47,288 nucleotides of DNA from an uncultured Bacteroidales bacterium (GCA_946408345.1 CAMJRR010000020.1:1-47288), one strand, 5' to 3'; positions 15,668 through 23,827 are shown, counted from the first letter of the stretch. Notes: generated by a model not told the origin, from the letters alone. Numbers and translations are program-made.

Positions 15668-17146
15668 ATGGTTAAAAAAACATTCTATTCAATTATTGCA
15701 GTTTTCCTTTCTTGTTTTTTGTTGGTTGTATGCCATAGCTGTGGGTTGAAAGACAAAAATGCACAAGAAGGTGCTGATATACAAGGCGATACATTAAAAA
15801 TGCAAGATTCGCTTTTACTAGCAGACACCTTGACGGCTCTTGAGCATTTGCTGGAAAAAGGAGTTTTGGTTGCCGTGACCAATTGTGAGGATTTCAATTA
15901 TAAAATGTATAAGGCGCATCCGTCGGGCTTTGAGTATGACTTGCTCAAAGACTTTTGTAAAATGAATCAACTCCGCCTCGAAATGAAGGTCAATGATAAC
16001 TTGGATTCATGCTTCATGTTACTCGATTCGGGTGAGGTAGATGTGATAGCCACAGGTGTTGGATTGACAAAAGAGTTGAGGGAGCATTATGGATTGACGG
16101 ATCCTATTTTCACCGCCCAATGCGTTTTGGTGCAACGAATGCCGAAAAACTGGATCTCGATGTCGACCGATAATGAGGTTGAGAATCAGTTGCTTCGTTC
16201 TCCCCTTGATTTAGCCGAAAAAACCATATATGTTTCTCGAGGCAACTACGCGGTCAAAGTGTTGGAACACCTTTCTGAGGAAATAGGAAAACGGATTAAT
16301 GTGGTGGAATGTGATACACTGAATGATTTTGAATTGATTAGCGCTGTGTGTGATGGGAAGATCGATTATACTGTAGTGGATGATTATATTGCAACGGCGG
16401 GTTCATATGGACTCAAAGGCTTGGACACTAAACTTGTTGTGGGTGTGGAGCATCCTATCGGTTGGGTGGTCAAGAGTCATGATGCTGATTCATCGTTGCT
16501 TACGGTTTTCAATGATTGGATTGACAAAGCGGAACAGAAACAATTGAGAATCGTGATGACCAGGTATGTCAAAAATCGACGGCTGTTTGCCCAAAAACCA
16601 GAAGAAGCGAATGGGCATATTTCCCCGTTTGACAAAGCCATTAAGAAAACAGCGGCCAAAATTGGTTGGGATTGGCGTCTACTGGCTGCCTTGATTTATC
16701 AGGAATCGCGCTTTAAGGTTGATTTGGAGAGCGATAAAGGTGCCTTTGGATTGATGCAACTTATGCCTTCTGTGATGCAACGTTATAATGTGAGCTACGA
16801 CTCCTCTCCTGAGGAGCAGTTGGAAGCCGGTGGAAAACTGATATCGTATCTCGACAAGACTTTACAAAGCAAGGTTGCTGACAGTCTTGAACGAGTGAAG
16901 TTTGTGTTGGCTGCCTATAATGCTGGTCTTGGCCATGTGTTGGATGCTCAACGGTTGGCTATGAAATATGAAAAGGCTCCTGATGTATGGGAAAACAATG
17001 TGGATTACTTCATCCTCAACAAATCCAAGCCTTTGTATTATAGGGATACTTGTTGCCGATGTGGTTTTTTGAGGGGAACGCAGACCTATCGTTTCGTGGA
17101 AGAGATCATGGAGAGATATCATCATTATCAAAACTTGGTAGATTGA
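15668..17146 (+). CDS. MltF-like membrane-bound lytic murein transglycosylase
   Basis: A 492-residue lipoprotein (signal through LLVVCHSC) with two domains. The first (about 50-300) is an extracellular solute-binding family 3 fold: VLVAVTNCEDFNYKMYKAHP, then LLDSGEVDVIATGVGLTKEL. The second (about 325-470) is an SLT lysozyme-like domain with ALIYQESRF, where Glu is catalytic, then GAFGLMQLMP and VLAAYNAGLGH. The enzyme cleaves the peptidoglycan glycan chain to 1,6-anhydro ends in the periplasm; the binding domain regulates this in MltF. A weak -7 box (TACTTTTAC near 15638) precedes it. The next gene starts 17 bases after its stop. Confidence 0.92.
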   Translation: MVKKTFYSIIAVFLSCFLLVVCHSCGLKDKNAQEGADIQGDTLKMQDSLLLADTLTALEHLLEKGVLVAVTNCEDFNYKMYKAHPSGFEYDLLKDFCKMNQLRLEMKVNDNLDSCFMLLDSGEVDVIATGVGLTKELREHYGLTDPIFTAQCVLVQRMPKNWISMSTDNEVENQLLRSPLDLAEKTIYVSRGNYAVKVLEHLSEEIGKRINVVECDTLNDFELISAVCDGKIDYTVVDDYIATAGSYGLKGLDTKLVVGVEHPIGWVVKSHDADSSLLTVFNDWIDKAEQKQLRIVMTRYVKNRRLFAQKPEEANGHISPFDKAIKKTAAKIGWDWRLLAALIYQESRFKVDLESDKGAFGLMQLMPSVMQRYNVSYDSSPEEQLEAGGKLISYLDKTLQSKVADSLERVKFVLAAYNAGLGHVLDAQRLAMKYEKAPDVWENNVDYFILNKSKPLYYRDTCCRCGFLRGTQTYRFVEEIMERYHHYQNLVD

Positions 17147-17163
17147 AAATTAACTGAATAATT

Positions 17164-17811
17164 ATGAAAAAACTGTATTTTTCCTTTTTGTGTATTTTCT
17201 TTTTTGTGGGCGTGGAAGTGGCCTCAGCCCAATCGTTTAATGCCGGTCTTATCGCGGGAGCTACTTTTTGTCAAGTGGACGGCGATAATTATGCTGGATT
17301 TCATCAATTGGGCTTCACAGCTGGAGCCTATGTCAATTTGCCAATGGACGACTACTTCTCCGCACAGATGGAATTGAAGTATTCTCTTCTGGGCGCGCAT
17401 TCGTCTGATAAAGAGGTGAATGAGTATTATTACAATCCCTATAGTCTGCGTCTGCATTATGCCGAAATACCGTTAATGCTGCGCTATAATTTGGGAGTTT
17501 TTAGAGTTGGTGGCAATCGTTTGGATTTCATTACTTTAGAAGCGGGTGCCAGTCTTGATTTTCGTTTGAAAGCTACAGAGGATGTGGATGCTGATTATCA
17601 AGTGACCACAGGCCGTTGGAACTTCTTCTCCGCCACGGCCAATGCAGGTTTGCATTTTGCTTTCAATGAACATCTCGGTCTTGGAGCGCGCTTTATGTAT
17701 TCTGTGGTGCCGTGCCGCTTCACAGGCAATCCAGGTTGGTTCTATAACCAATATTATAATAAGGTGGTACTGTTCACCTTGACGTACAACATCAACTCCC
17801 CCTTGAGATAA
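17164..17811 (+). CDS. Outer-membrane beta-barrel protein (PorT-like)
   Basis: A 215-residue protein with a signal peptide (ending VASAQ) followed by FNAGLIAGATFCQVDGDNYA and alternating strands with aromatic ends, which is the pattern of the PorT/OmpA-like 8-strand barrel group common in Bacteroidota. Motifs include YVNLPMDDYFSAQMELKYS and LHYAEIPLMLRYNLG; the latter is very typical of the family (strand 4). It ends with VVLFTLTYNI, not with a terminal Phe. It probably shares a transcript with the transglycosylase upstream, 17 bases away. Function is unknown. Confidence 0.85.
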   Translation: MKKLYFSFLCIFFFVGVEVASAQSFNAGLIAGATFCQVDGDNYAGFHQLGFTAGAYVNLPMDDYFSAQMELKYSLLGAHSSDKEVNEYYYNPYSLRLHYAEIPLMLRYNLGVFRVGGNRLDFITLEAGASLDFRLKATEDVDADYQVTTGRWNFFSATANAGLHFAFNEHLGLGARFMYSVVPCRFTGNPGWFYNQYYNKVVLFTLTYNINSPLR

Positions 17812-17823
17812 AGGAGTACTTTT

Positions 17824-17857
17824 CATTGTCATGAACTGCGTCCTCGCAGTTCACCAT
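17824..17857. repeat. Palindromic repeat at the 3' end of queG
   Basis: TGAACTGCG (17832-17840) pairs with CGCAGTTCA (17845-17853). With the flanking CATTGTCAT it is recognisably the same family as half of the element at 18304-18388 (ACTGCGAGNACGCAGT followed by ATGACAATG). It supplies the last residues and the stop codon of queG. Confidence 0.75.
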
Positions 17858-18863
17858 TAGAGATAAACTCAATATTCCTTTTCAACCCTTCGTATCCCGC
17901 GCGTTGAACAGCGGAGTGTTTGAATAATGCCTTAAATTCGATATTAGTCAGGTTTTTCCAATCGTTTTCACGCATGGCCAATAGTTTTTCCGAGGGCTGG
18001 AACTCGGGCTCCATGTTTGGCAGTGAGAATCGGTTGTAGGGACACACATCTTGACAAATGTCGCAGCCATACATCCAACCATGAAAAGCGTCAGGGTTAA
18101 GGCCGGCGAGACTGCCTTTGTATTCGATGGTCAAGTAGGATATGCACTTGCGGGCGTCAATGTGGAAGGGAGCTTCCAAAGCTCCTGTGGGACAAGCATC
18201 CAAGCATTTGGTACAGCGTCCGCAACGATTGGACAAAGGTTTTCCCGTTTCTTCCAATACCAAAGGCAAAAACAGATGTCCGATGAAGAAAAATGAACCT
18301 CCACATTGCCGCCGACTGCGTCTCGCAGTCGGATTTATATCAAATTCCTCTTGATTATGTTGACTGCGAGACGCAGTCAATGACAATGGAGGATGAATGA
18401 GTGTGGTGTTTTTTCCTATGAAACCCAAACCACAATGCACCGCCCAAGCTCGATCAAGCACGGGTGCTGAGTCCACAAAAATACGTGTGCCCTCCAATTT
18501 TCCCGTTTGTTCCTCAATGCGTTCCAAAAGCATCCGCATCTTGCGCTTCAGCACATTGTGATAGTCGGCACCATAGGCGTATTTTGCAATTTTGAAATGC
18601 TCACCATTGCCTAATTGTTGCTCGGGGAAATAGTTGTAAAGTACAGTGACAATGGATTTTGTGCCTTCCACCAAAAGACGGGGGTCGTAACGCTTTTCTT
18701 TGTTTCGGGTCAGGTAGCCCATCTCACCTTCATGCCCGTCTTTGAGCCATTGCTCCACATGTGCTGATTCTTCTTCCAAAGCCGTCGCATTGGCAATGCC
18801 ACAAGCATCGAAGCCCATACACTTGGCTTCTTCGATAATCCATTGTGACACGCTTTGCGTCAT
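17829..18863 (-). CDS. queG: Epoxyqueuosine reductase QueG with in-frame repeat insertion
   Basis: About 344 residues. QueG reduces epoxyqueuosine to queuosine in tRNA using cobalamin and two 4Fe-4S clusters. Visible features are FDACGIANA (18-26), the YAYGADYHNVLK segment, DSAPVLDRAWA (131-141), GFIGKNTTLIHP (147-158), the first cluster CGRCTKCLDACPTGAL and the second CDICQDVCPYN, with both Cys sets intact. Between NTTLIHP and GSFFFIG, where homologues have two or three residues, lie about 28 extra residues (159-187) encoded by a palindromic repeat. The frame is open to 18893, but MTQSVSQW at 18863 gives a normal QueG N-terminus. Start and stop codons both fall in repeat sequence. Whether the protein is active is unknown; the frame is intact. 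Confidence 0.88.
   Translation of the reverse strand: MTQSVSQWIIEEAKCMGFDACGIANATALEEESAHVEQWLKDGHEGEMGYLTRNKEKRYDPRLLVEGTKSIVTVLYNYFPEQQLGNGEHFKIAKYAYGADYHNVLKRKMRMLLERIEEQTGKLEGTRIFVDSAPVLDRAWAVHCGLGFIGKNTTLIHPPLSLTASRSQHNQEEFDINPTARRSRRQCGGSFFFIGHLFLPLVLEETGKPLSNRCGRCTKCLDACPTGALEAPFHIDARKCISYLTIEYKGSLAGLNPDAFHGWMYGCDICQDVCPYNRFSLPNMEPEFQPSEKLLAMRENDWKNLTNIEFKALFKHSAVQRAGYEGLKRNIEFISNGELRGRSS
18304..18388. repeat. Palindromic element inserted in frame in queG
   Basis: About 85 bases. Outer arms CATTG/CAATG enclose hairpin 1 (18312-18332, arms CCGACTGCG/CGCAGTCGG, loop TCT), a central stem ATCAA/TTGAT, and hairpin 2 (18361-18379, arms TGACTGCG/CGCAGTCA, loop AGA). The two hairpins are also reverse complements of each other. 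The element keeps the queG frame open and encodes a Ser/Arg/Asn-rich stretch. Confidence 0.9.
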
Positions 18864-18885
18864 TGCGAGGCACGAAGCAGATCGA
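18851..18885. repeat. GTCATTGCGAG-type repeat at the queG start
   Basis: The minus strand reads CCTCGCAATGACGCAAAGCG (18851-18870), identical over 20 bases to 41296-41315 on the plus strand. The ATG in it is the probable queG start. The other arm of the palindrome found at 41230-41309 is missing here. Confidence 0.8.
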
Positions 18886-18914
18886 AGATTCAACGAAACT
18901 AATTCAAAAAATGG

Positions 18915-19637
18915 TTAGAACGGTGCAAAAGTCACACCCACCGACAGCGGATGGAAAACAGGCGCCTCATGGCCCACGGCAAATACTGGACTGATCTGGT
19001 AAGCGGCAAAAGCACTCACCCATTTCCAACCAACACGCAATGTGGCAGAATAGGCCAAACGCTCTACATTGTTGATATAGCAGAGTTTCTCATGAACGGT
19101 CGCACCGCTTTCGCCTGTAAGTGTTATGGTGTTTTCATCATCAACAGCGAAAGTGCCGATATTATCGGGACCGACATACTTGGTCTTCGTAGCAATCATT
19201 ACTCCGACTTTGACACCTACGCCAATCTTCACTGCATCCTTGATGCGGAAACGTAACTCCAATGGCACTTCTCCATAGGTTGGGTTGACCTTGTAGCGCT
19301 TAAAACCTTCAACATCACTGTAATCCTTGTATTCAAAGTTACCGTTTGTGTACGGATTCAGGATGCGGCTGTAGGAGAAATAGTTATGCGACGACATACC
19401 CAAACCAATCGAAACCGTATGTTTTGTGCTTTCGCCCAATGGAAAATTATATGTGAGGGCAAAGCTCACCCCTTGGTTGAAGCCACGTGGATTCCAGTTG
19501 TCGCTGGGAGCGAGTTGGAGATCACTGAACAGGTCGAGACCGAAAGTGACTCTTTTGTCAGTCTTATTGGCGATAAGCTGGGCGAAGGAAGTCGCCGAGA
19601 TAATTAATGCGATAAAGGTAAATAAGGCTTTCTTCAT
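18915..19637 (-). CDS. Outer-membrane beta-barrel protein (PorT-like)
   Basis: A 240-residue protein with a signal peptide (MKKALFTFIALIISATSFAQ) and a beta-barrel pattern: VTFGLDLFSDLQLAPSDNWN, FALTYNFPLGESTKHTVSIG, then NPTYGEVPLELRFRIKDAVK, which is the strand typical of the outer-membrane barrel group of Bacteroidota. It ends LSVGVTFAPF with a terminal Phe, as expected for BAM-inserted barrels. It lies 14 bases from the next minus-strand gene upstream and probably precedes queG in a transcript. Function unknown. Confidence 0.85.
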   Translation of the reverse strand: MKKALFTFIALIISATSFAQLIANKTDKRVTFGLDLFSDLQLAPSDNWNPRGFNQGVSFALTYNFPLGESTKHTVSIGLGMSSHNYFSYSRILNPYTNGNFEYKDYSDVEGFKRYKVNPTYGEVPLELRFRIKDAVKIGVGVKVGVMIATKTKYVGPDNIGTFAVDDENTITLTGESGATVHEKLCYINNVERLAYSATLRVGWKWVSAFAAYQISPVFAVGHEAPVFHPLSVGVTFAPF

Positions 19638-19651
19638 TTGTCGATTGTGAT

Positions 19652-20110
19652 TTATTTCATTTCTAATTCTTTCATAATTGAGGTGCGCTCATCCAGCAAG
19701 CGATTGATGTCATCGTCCGAGAGGTTAGGTTGGCGCAGTTGGTCGTCAATGGCGGCCAAATGGGCTTCCAAGTTTTCGGTGGTGCCAGGGATGTCAGTCA
19801 ATTGTTTCTCTTTATTGACCGGAGGCTCTTGCGGCACTGTAGTAGTGCTTGCATTTTGTAGCGGGTCGCCAGTGAAATTCTTCAACTGTCCCATTACCAT
19901 ACCCACCATCTGTTTTGTGAATGGGTCGAGTTTGTAAATCTCAACCTTCATGTCATCTTTTAATTCATCGAAATCCTCCAAGAACATCTTCAGTTGTTCT
20001 TTTTGTTCTTCGTTGATGCCTGGAATGGCGTCAAGGTCTTGGCCTTCCATCATTTTCTTGAACATGTTCAAGAGGTCATCGAGTCCATTATTGAGGTTAT
20101 TATCGTCCAT
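19652..20110 (-). CDS. Small acidic cytoplasmic protein, unknown
   Basis: A 152-residue protein with no signal or membrane segment. The first half is acidic and helical (LNNGLDDLLNMFKKMMEGQD, then LKMFLEDFDELKDDMKVEIY). The middle is Pro/Thr-rich and probably disordered (STTTVPQEPPVNKEK). The last 45 residues form a predicted helical hairpin (LEAHLAAIDDQLRQPNLSDD, then RLLDERTSIMKELEMK). I do not recognise a family. It is the first gene of a minus-strand run with the barrel protein and queG. The 164 bases upstream hold the divergent start region of the enoyl-CoA hydratase gene and no other gene. Confidence 0.7.
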   Translation of the reverse strand: MDDNNLNNGLDDLLNMFKKMMEGQDLDAIPGINEEQKEQLKMFLEDFDELKDDMKVEIYKLDPFTKQMVGMVMGQLKNFTGDPLQNASTTTVPQEPPVNKEKQLTDIPGTTENLEAHLAAIDDQLRQPNLSDDDINRLLDERTSIMKELEMK

Positions 20111-20274
20111 AATTTGTATTTTTTGATGGATTACGCCCCATCAAATTCTATTCCGCTTGCAAAGTAACGCTTTTTTTATTGAATGATTGCGCCAAATTGG
20201 CAAATTTTTGCGAATATTGCATTTTAATTCTAAACTGAGCAACTGAACAATATCCAACTAAACAACTGATTACA

Positions 20275-21063
20275 ATGGATTTCAAGACAATAAAAGTACA
20301 ATTGGGCGAGAGCATGGCATGGGTCAACCTTGACCGCCCCGAGGTACGCAACGCGCTGAATGCCGATCTGATACGCGAATTGACTGAGGTTTTCGACTGG
20401 CTCAACAGTCGCGATGACATCCGTGTCATCATTCTGAAAGGTAACGGTAAGGCTTTCTGCGCAGGTGCCGATTTGGAGTATATGAAGGCGATGGCGAAAT
20501 ATAGTTATCCTCAGAATATTGACGATGCCCAGAAGCTTTCCAAATTGTTTCAGACCATATATTTCTGCGACAAAGCTGTCATCGTCGACGTACATGGCGC
20601 TTGCATCGGTGGAGCTAACGGCATCATTGCTGCCGCTGACATCGTGATTGCCGAAAAAGGCACGAAGTTTGCTTTCTCCGAAGTGCGCTTAGGCATCACG
20701 CCGGCCACCATTTCACCTTTTGTGGTGCAGAAAATCGGCAATACAGCCGCCAAAGAATTAATGTTGACGGGAAGACGATTCACTGCTGAAGAGGCCAGAG
20801 ATTTTAGATTGGTGAATGTCATCGTTAGCGAAGCTGAAATGATTGACACTGAACGGCAGTACATTGAGCATTTCCTGCATGCCTCGCCTGATGCCATTGC
20901 CGAGTGCAAGAAATTACTCCGCATGGTAAGTGGTTCCGACGACCGCTATAATCAGGTTTTCATGCAAACCTCGGTGGCCATCGCTAACCAACGCATCTCC
21001 GAGGCCGGCCAGGAAGGCATGACGGCGTTTTTTGAGAAAAGAAAACCGAATTGGGATAAGTAA
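20275..21063 (+). CDS. Enoyl-CoA hydratase/isomerase (crotonase) family protein
   Basis: A 262-residue crotonase-fold enzyme. The oxyanion-hole segments are clear: KGNGKAFCAGADLEYM (about 58-73) and VHGACIGGANGIIAAADIVI (about 104-123). The catalytic acid region FSEVRLGITPATISPFV follows, resembling methylglutaconyl-CoA hydratases, in which the Glu after Ser acts. The C-terminal helix carries TAFFEKRKPNW, the usual ending. It would hydrate an enoyl-CoA in the cytoplasm, perhaps in amino-acid or fatty-acid breakdown. It is followed after 19 bases by elbB. The exact substrate is not decided by sequence. Confidence 0.88.
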   Translation: MDFKTIKVQLGESMAWVNLDRPEVRNALNADLIRELTEVFDWLNSRDDIRVIILKGNGKAFCAGADLEYMKAMAKYSYPQNIDDAQKLSKLFQTIYFCDKAVIVDVHGACIGGANGIIAAADIVIAEKGTKFAFSEVRLGITPATISPFVVQKIGNTAAKELMLTGRRFTAEEARDFRLVNVIVSEAEMIDTERQYIEHFLHASPDAIAECKKLLRMVSGSDDRYNQVFMQTSVAIANQRISEAGQEGMTAFFEKRKPNWDK

Positions 21064-21082
21064 TCACAAAATCAATAATATC

Positions 21083-21748
21083 ATGAAAAAATTTGCAGTA
21101 ATTCTATCTGGCTGCGGTCACAAGGACGGCAGCGAAATTCACGAAGCCACTACATTATTGCTTTCTATCGACCAACATCATTGTGAATACCAATGCTTTG
21201 CTCCAAACCGTCCTCAACATGATGTTATCAACCACTTGACAGGCGATGCCGTCAAAGAGGAACGTAACATCATTACTGAAGCTGCTCGCATCGCTCGTGG
21301 TCGTATTTTGCCTATCGAGGATTACAAGGCCGAAGATTATGACGGCCTGCTTTTTAGTGGTGGTTTTGGCGCAGCTAAAAACCTCTGTAACTATGCCTTC
21401 AAGGGTGCCGATATGGAGGTGCAACCTGATGTGACCCGCGCTATTATCGAAACCCGCGAGGCCAACAAGCCCATCGGTGGCATGTGCATCTCTCCCGTGA
21501 TGTTCGCCAAGTTGTTGCCTGGCGTGTGTGTCACCTTGGGCAAAGAAGGTACCCCTGATGCCGACAACATTCGAGAAATGGGCGCTTTCCATGTGCAAAC
21601 CGAACATGGTGATGTGTGCGCCGACAATGAACTATTGGTCTTCACTACGCCTGCTTATATGCTCGACGCTACAATAAAGGATGTGTATGATGGCGCCTAC
21701 AATCTGGTTGAAACGATAGTTGACACTCTTGAGGGGAAACGCGACTAA
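21083..21748 (+). CDS. elbB: ElbB-like isoprenoid biosynthesis glyoxalase
   Basis: A 221-residue protein of the class-I glutamine amidotransferase-like (ES1/ElbB) family. It has KFAVILSGCGHKDGSEIHEA at the N-terminus, LLFSGGFGAAKNLCNYA (the nucleophile-elbow neighbourhood), and KPIGGMCISPVM with the conserved Cys. In E. coli ElbB has glyoxalase activity and was linked to isoprenoid biosynthesis; its true role is unsettled. The frame is open 17 codons further upstream, overlapping the hydratase, but MKKFAVILSG at 21083 is the family start. Its stop lies directly against the stop of the convergent upp gene, with no spacer. Confidence 0.9.
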   Translation: MKKFAVILSGCGHKDGSEIHEATTLLLSIDQHHCEYQCFAPNRPQHDVINHLTGDAVKEERNIITEAARIARGRILPIEDYKAEDYDGLLFSGGFGAAKNLCNYAFKGADMEVQPDVTRAIIETREANKPIGGMCISPVMFAKLLPGVCVTLGKEGTPDADNIREMGAFHVQTEHGDVCADNELLVFTTPAYMLDATIKDVYDGAYNLVETIVDTLEGKRD

Positions 21749-22411
21749 TTAGATTTTGTCTCCGTAAGCCAAATCTCCAGCATCGCCAAGTCCTGGAACA
21801 ATATATTTATGCTCGTTCAATATCGGGTCGATGGCGGCGCACCACAGCGTAACATTATCCAACGGCCTGAAAAGTTTCATTAAATTGTCGATGCCCGCCT
21901 GTGCGGCGATGACACAGCAGAGGTGTAAATGCTTCGGTATGCCTTTGGTACATAAGGCTTGGTAGGCCAATTCCAGACTGCCGCCCGTAGCCAGCATTGG
22001 GTCGGCAATGATGAGCGTCTTGTCGGTCAGATCAGGGGCGGCCAAATACTCTACCTTAATTCCTACATTTTCGTGCTTTTCGTCGAGATAGTAACGGTAA
22101 GCTGAAACGAAAGCATTGCCGGCATGATCGAAGACATCGAGGAAACCTTGGTGGAAGGGTAAACCTGCTCGAAACACGGTAGCTAACACAATGTCGTCGT
22201 CGGGGGTGTTGGCTTTGGCCAAAGCTAATGGCGTTTGGATGCTTTTTTCTGAATAGTGCAAGGTTTTGCTCACCTCGTAAGCCATCATTTGGCCGATGCG
22301 TTGTAGGTTGTGCCGGAAGGTGTTGCGGTCGGCTTGTACACCGATGTCCCTCAGCTCAGCCACATACTGGTTGATGATGCTGTTGGTTTCTGCAAAATTG
22401 ATGATTTTCAT
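21749..22411 (-). CDS. upp: Uracil phosphoribosyltransferase
   Basis: A 220-residue enzyme that joins uracil and PRPP to UMP in pyrimidine salvage. Family motifs present are LATVFRAGLPFHQG, the PRPP loop TLIIADPMLATGGS (about 133-146), and the uracil-binding C-terminal segment YIVPGLGDAGDLAYGD, where the uracil-contact Gly-Asp-Ala is intact. Length and architecture are normal. A good -7 promoter box (22428-22436) lies 17 bases before the ATG, directly after a bidirectional terminator, so the gene is transcribed alone. The enzyme is cytoplasmic. Confidence 0.93.
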   Translation of the reverse strand: MKIINFAETNSIINQYVAELRDIGVQADRNTFRHNLQRIGQMMAYEVSKTLHYSEKSIQTPLALAKANTPDDDIVLATVFRAGLPFHQGFLDVFDHAGNAFVSAYRYYLDEKHENVGIKVEYLAAPDLTDKTLIIADPMLATGGSLELAYQALCTKGIPKHLHLCCVIAAQAGIDNLMKLFRPLDNVTLWCAAIDPILNEHKYIVPGLGDAGDLAYGDKI

Positions 22412-22427
22412 GGCTCGAAAGATTTGG

Positions 22428-22436
22428 GCAAAGGTA
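22428..22436 (-). promoter_or_regulatory. -7 promoter box TACCTTTGC for upp
   Basis: It begins three bases after the minus-strand T-run of the neighbouring terminator, so the -33 region would fall in the terminator stem. Confidence 0.7.
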
Positions 22437-22447
22437 GAAAAAAATTG

Positions 22448-22480
22448 AGGACGGCCATCCGACCGTCCTCGTTTTTATTG
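22448..22480. terminator. Bidirectional rho-independent terminator
   Basis: GAGGACGG (22448-22455) pairs with CCGTCCTC (22464-22471). T-runs flank it on both strands (GTTTTTATT on plus, AATTTTTTTC on minus). It terminates the Ser/Gly-rich gene on the minus strand. Confidence 0.85.
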
Positions 22481-22490
22481 TTTTTTAGTC

Positions 22491-23675
22491 TTATCTGCGT
22501 CCACTACTTGAACCATTGCGGCCGCCGTTTGAGCTACTTGAACTTCTCGTTGAGCTACTGCCGCTTCTACTGCTTGATGAGCTGGTGCCACTGCTGCGGG
22601 TGCTGTTGCTTGAGCTGCTCGCACGGCTGCTGCCGGTTGATGAGCCTGTCGAAGTACTGCTGGTACCGTGGCTGCGGCTGTTGCTATTGGAGTTATTCAC
22701 TCTGCCACTGGAACTTCCGCTGGAACCACTGGGACGACTGTTGCTGTTTGAACCGTTCACCCGACCGCTGCTGTTGTTGCCAGTGCGACCACTGGTGGCT
22801 GAGCCTGTCGAAGCACCGCTGTTGATGTTTGGACGGGTGCTGGTGCTGTTGCCAGTGCGTCCGCTTGCGCTGCCGTTATTGGTGCGACCATTGTCGCTGT
22901 TGACTCTCGGGCGGTCGTTGCTGTTGCCGTTGTTCGGGGCGACGGTGCTACCATTATTGTTGCTACCTGAGCCCGAGCTCATACTACCTCCGTTGGGTTT
23001 GGGCCTGACCGTGGCACTGGGTGCAGGTTCGTTGTCGTTGGGTTTGGGTTCAGGCTTGTCGTTACAGTTGTTGTGTGTGGCCGGATAGCCTCCGTTGTTG
23101 TGGTGGTAACCGTAAGTGTGGTGCATCGGGTCCATCGGGGGCGGCATTCCAGGACCGTGACCAGTAGGAGGCATCGGCGGGCGGAAGCCGTCATAGTAGT
23201 AGCGATAGGCGCCGGGACGGTGGTAGTAGCGCACTCGCGGTCCGATGTGAATCACCACCCAAGGTTCAGTGCGTGGACCATGCCAGCAGAAGCGGATGGG
23301 CTCGAAGTACTCGAAGGTGGTGAAGCTGTAAAGCTCGCGACCTATCGTGTAGTAAGGCATGATCGTGTAAGTGAAGTGACGGTCGATGCGATAGGAAGGA
23401 ATCTCGACTGCGATTCTCTTGATGCGGCCGGGACGTACCTTAACGTATTCTTCAGCGTAGCTATAGCCGTCGTCAGGATCGAGGAAGATGCAGATGTCCC
23501 CCCTATAGGTGTAGTCGCCGATGTTCTCCACGTCATAGTAGACCGTGATAGAGTTGTAGTTGTACACCATCACGGGCTGTGAGACCAAGGCGAGTTCGGG
23601 TGGAAATCCGTTTGCTTTTGCTGCGATGGCTCCCATTACTAACAGGAGGGTCATCAGGATGTTCTTGGTTTTCAT
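22491..23675 (-). CDS. Secreted protein with long Ser/Gly/Asn/Arg low-complexity tail
   Basis: A 394-residue protein with a signal peptide (MKTKNILMTLLLVMGAIAAKA). A folded-looking beta domain (about 23-150) carries SITVYYDVENIGDYTYRGDI, VRPGRIKRIAVEIPSY and an aromatic/basic segment GPRVRYYHRPGAYRYYYDGF. A Pro/Met/His hinge follows (PPMPPTGHGPGMPPPMDPMH). The remaining about 190 residues are almost only Ser, Gly, Asn, Thr and Arg in short quasi-repeats (GRTGNSTSTRPN, SGRVNGSNSNSRP), predicted disordered and positively charged. No T9SS domain or lipobox is present. Function unknown; cell-wall or polyanion contact is a guess from composition. A terminator follows the stop. Confidence 0.8.
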   Translation of the reverse strand: MKTKNILMTLLLVMGAIAAKANGFPPELALVSQPVMVYNYNSITVYYDVENIGDYTYRGDICIFLDPDDGYSYAEEYVKVRPGRIKRIAVEIPSYRIDRHFTYTIMPYYTIGRELYSFTTFEYFEPIRFCWHGPRTEPWVVIHIGPRVRYYHRPGAYRYYYDGFRPPMPPTGHGPGMPPPMDPMHHTYGYHHNNGGYPATHNNCNDKPEPKPNDNEPAPSATVRPKPNGGSMSSGSGSNNNGSTVAPNNGNSNDRPRVNSDNGRTNNGSASGRTGNSTSTRPNINSGASTGSATSGRTGNNSSGRVNGSNSNSRPSGSSGSSSGRVNNSNSNSRSHGTSSTSTGSSTGSSRASSSSNSTRSSGTSSSSSRSGSSSTRSSSSSNGGRNGSSSGRR

Positions 23676-23750
23676 AGTTGTGATTTTTTTGAGGGTTTGA
23701 CTTCTGTTTTAGTGTTCACCCTATCTCATTACCAAAACCGTGCCAAAATT

Positions 23751-23827
23751 CTTGTAGGGCTGTCACACCGTGGCAGCCGCTGCTGCAAAATAATACAGCG
23801 GATACCGTAATACGACAGCCCTACAAG
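23751..23827. repeat. 77-bp inverted repeat element
   Basis: CTTGTAGGGCTGTC (23751-23764) pairs perfectly over 14 bases with GACAGCCCTACAAG (23814-23827). A weaker inner stem CCGCTG/CAGCGG lies inside. It fills the gap between two minus-strand genes and encodes nothing. It looks like a miniature palindromic repeat. Confidence 0.85.

Noticed and set aside
18864..18893. Upstream start of QueG at 18893
   Set aside because: The extra ten residues derive from a repeat, and MTQSVSQW gives the usual QueG length before FDACGIA.
22516..23088. Leucine-rich plus-strand frame opposite the Ser/Gly-rich tail
   Set aside because: It arises from reading Ser/Arg codons backwards; the signal-peptide-bearing minus strand is the real gene.
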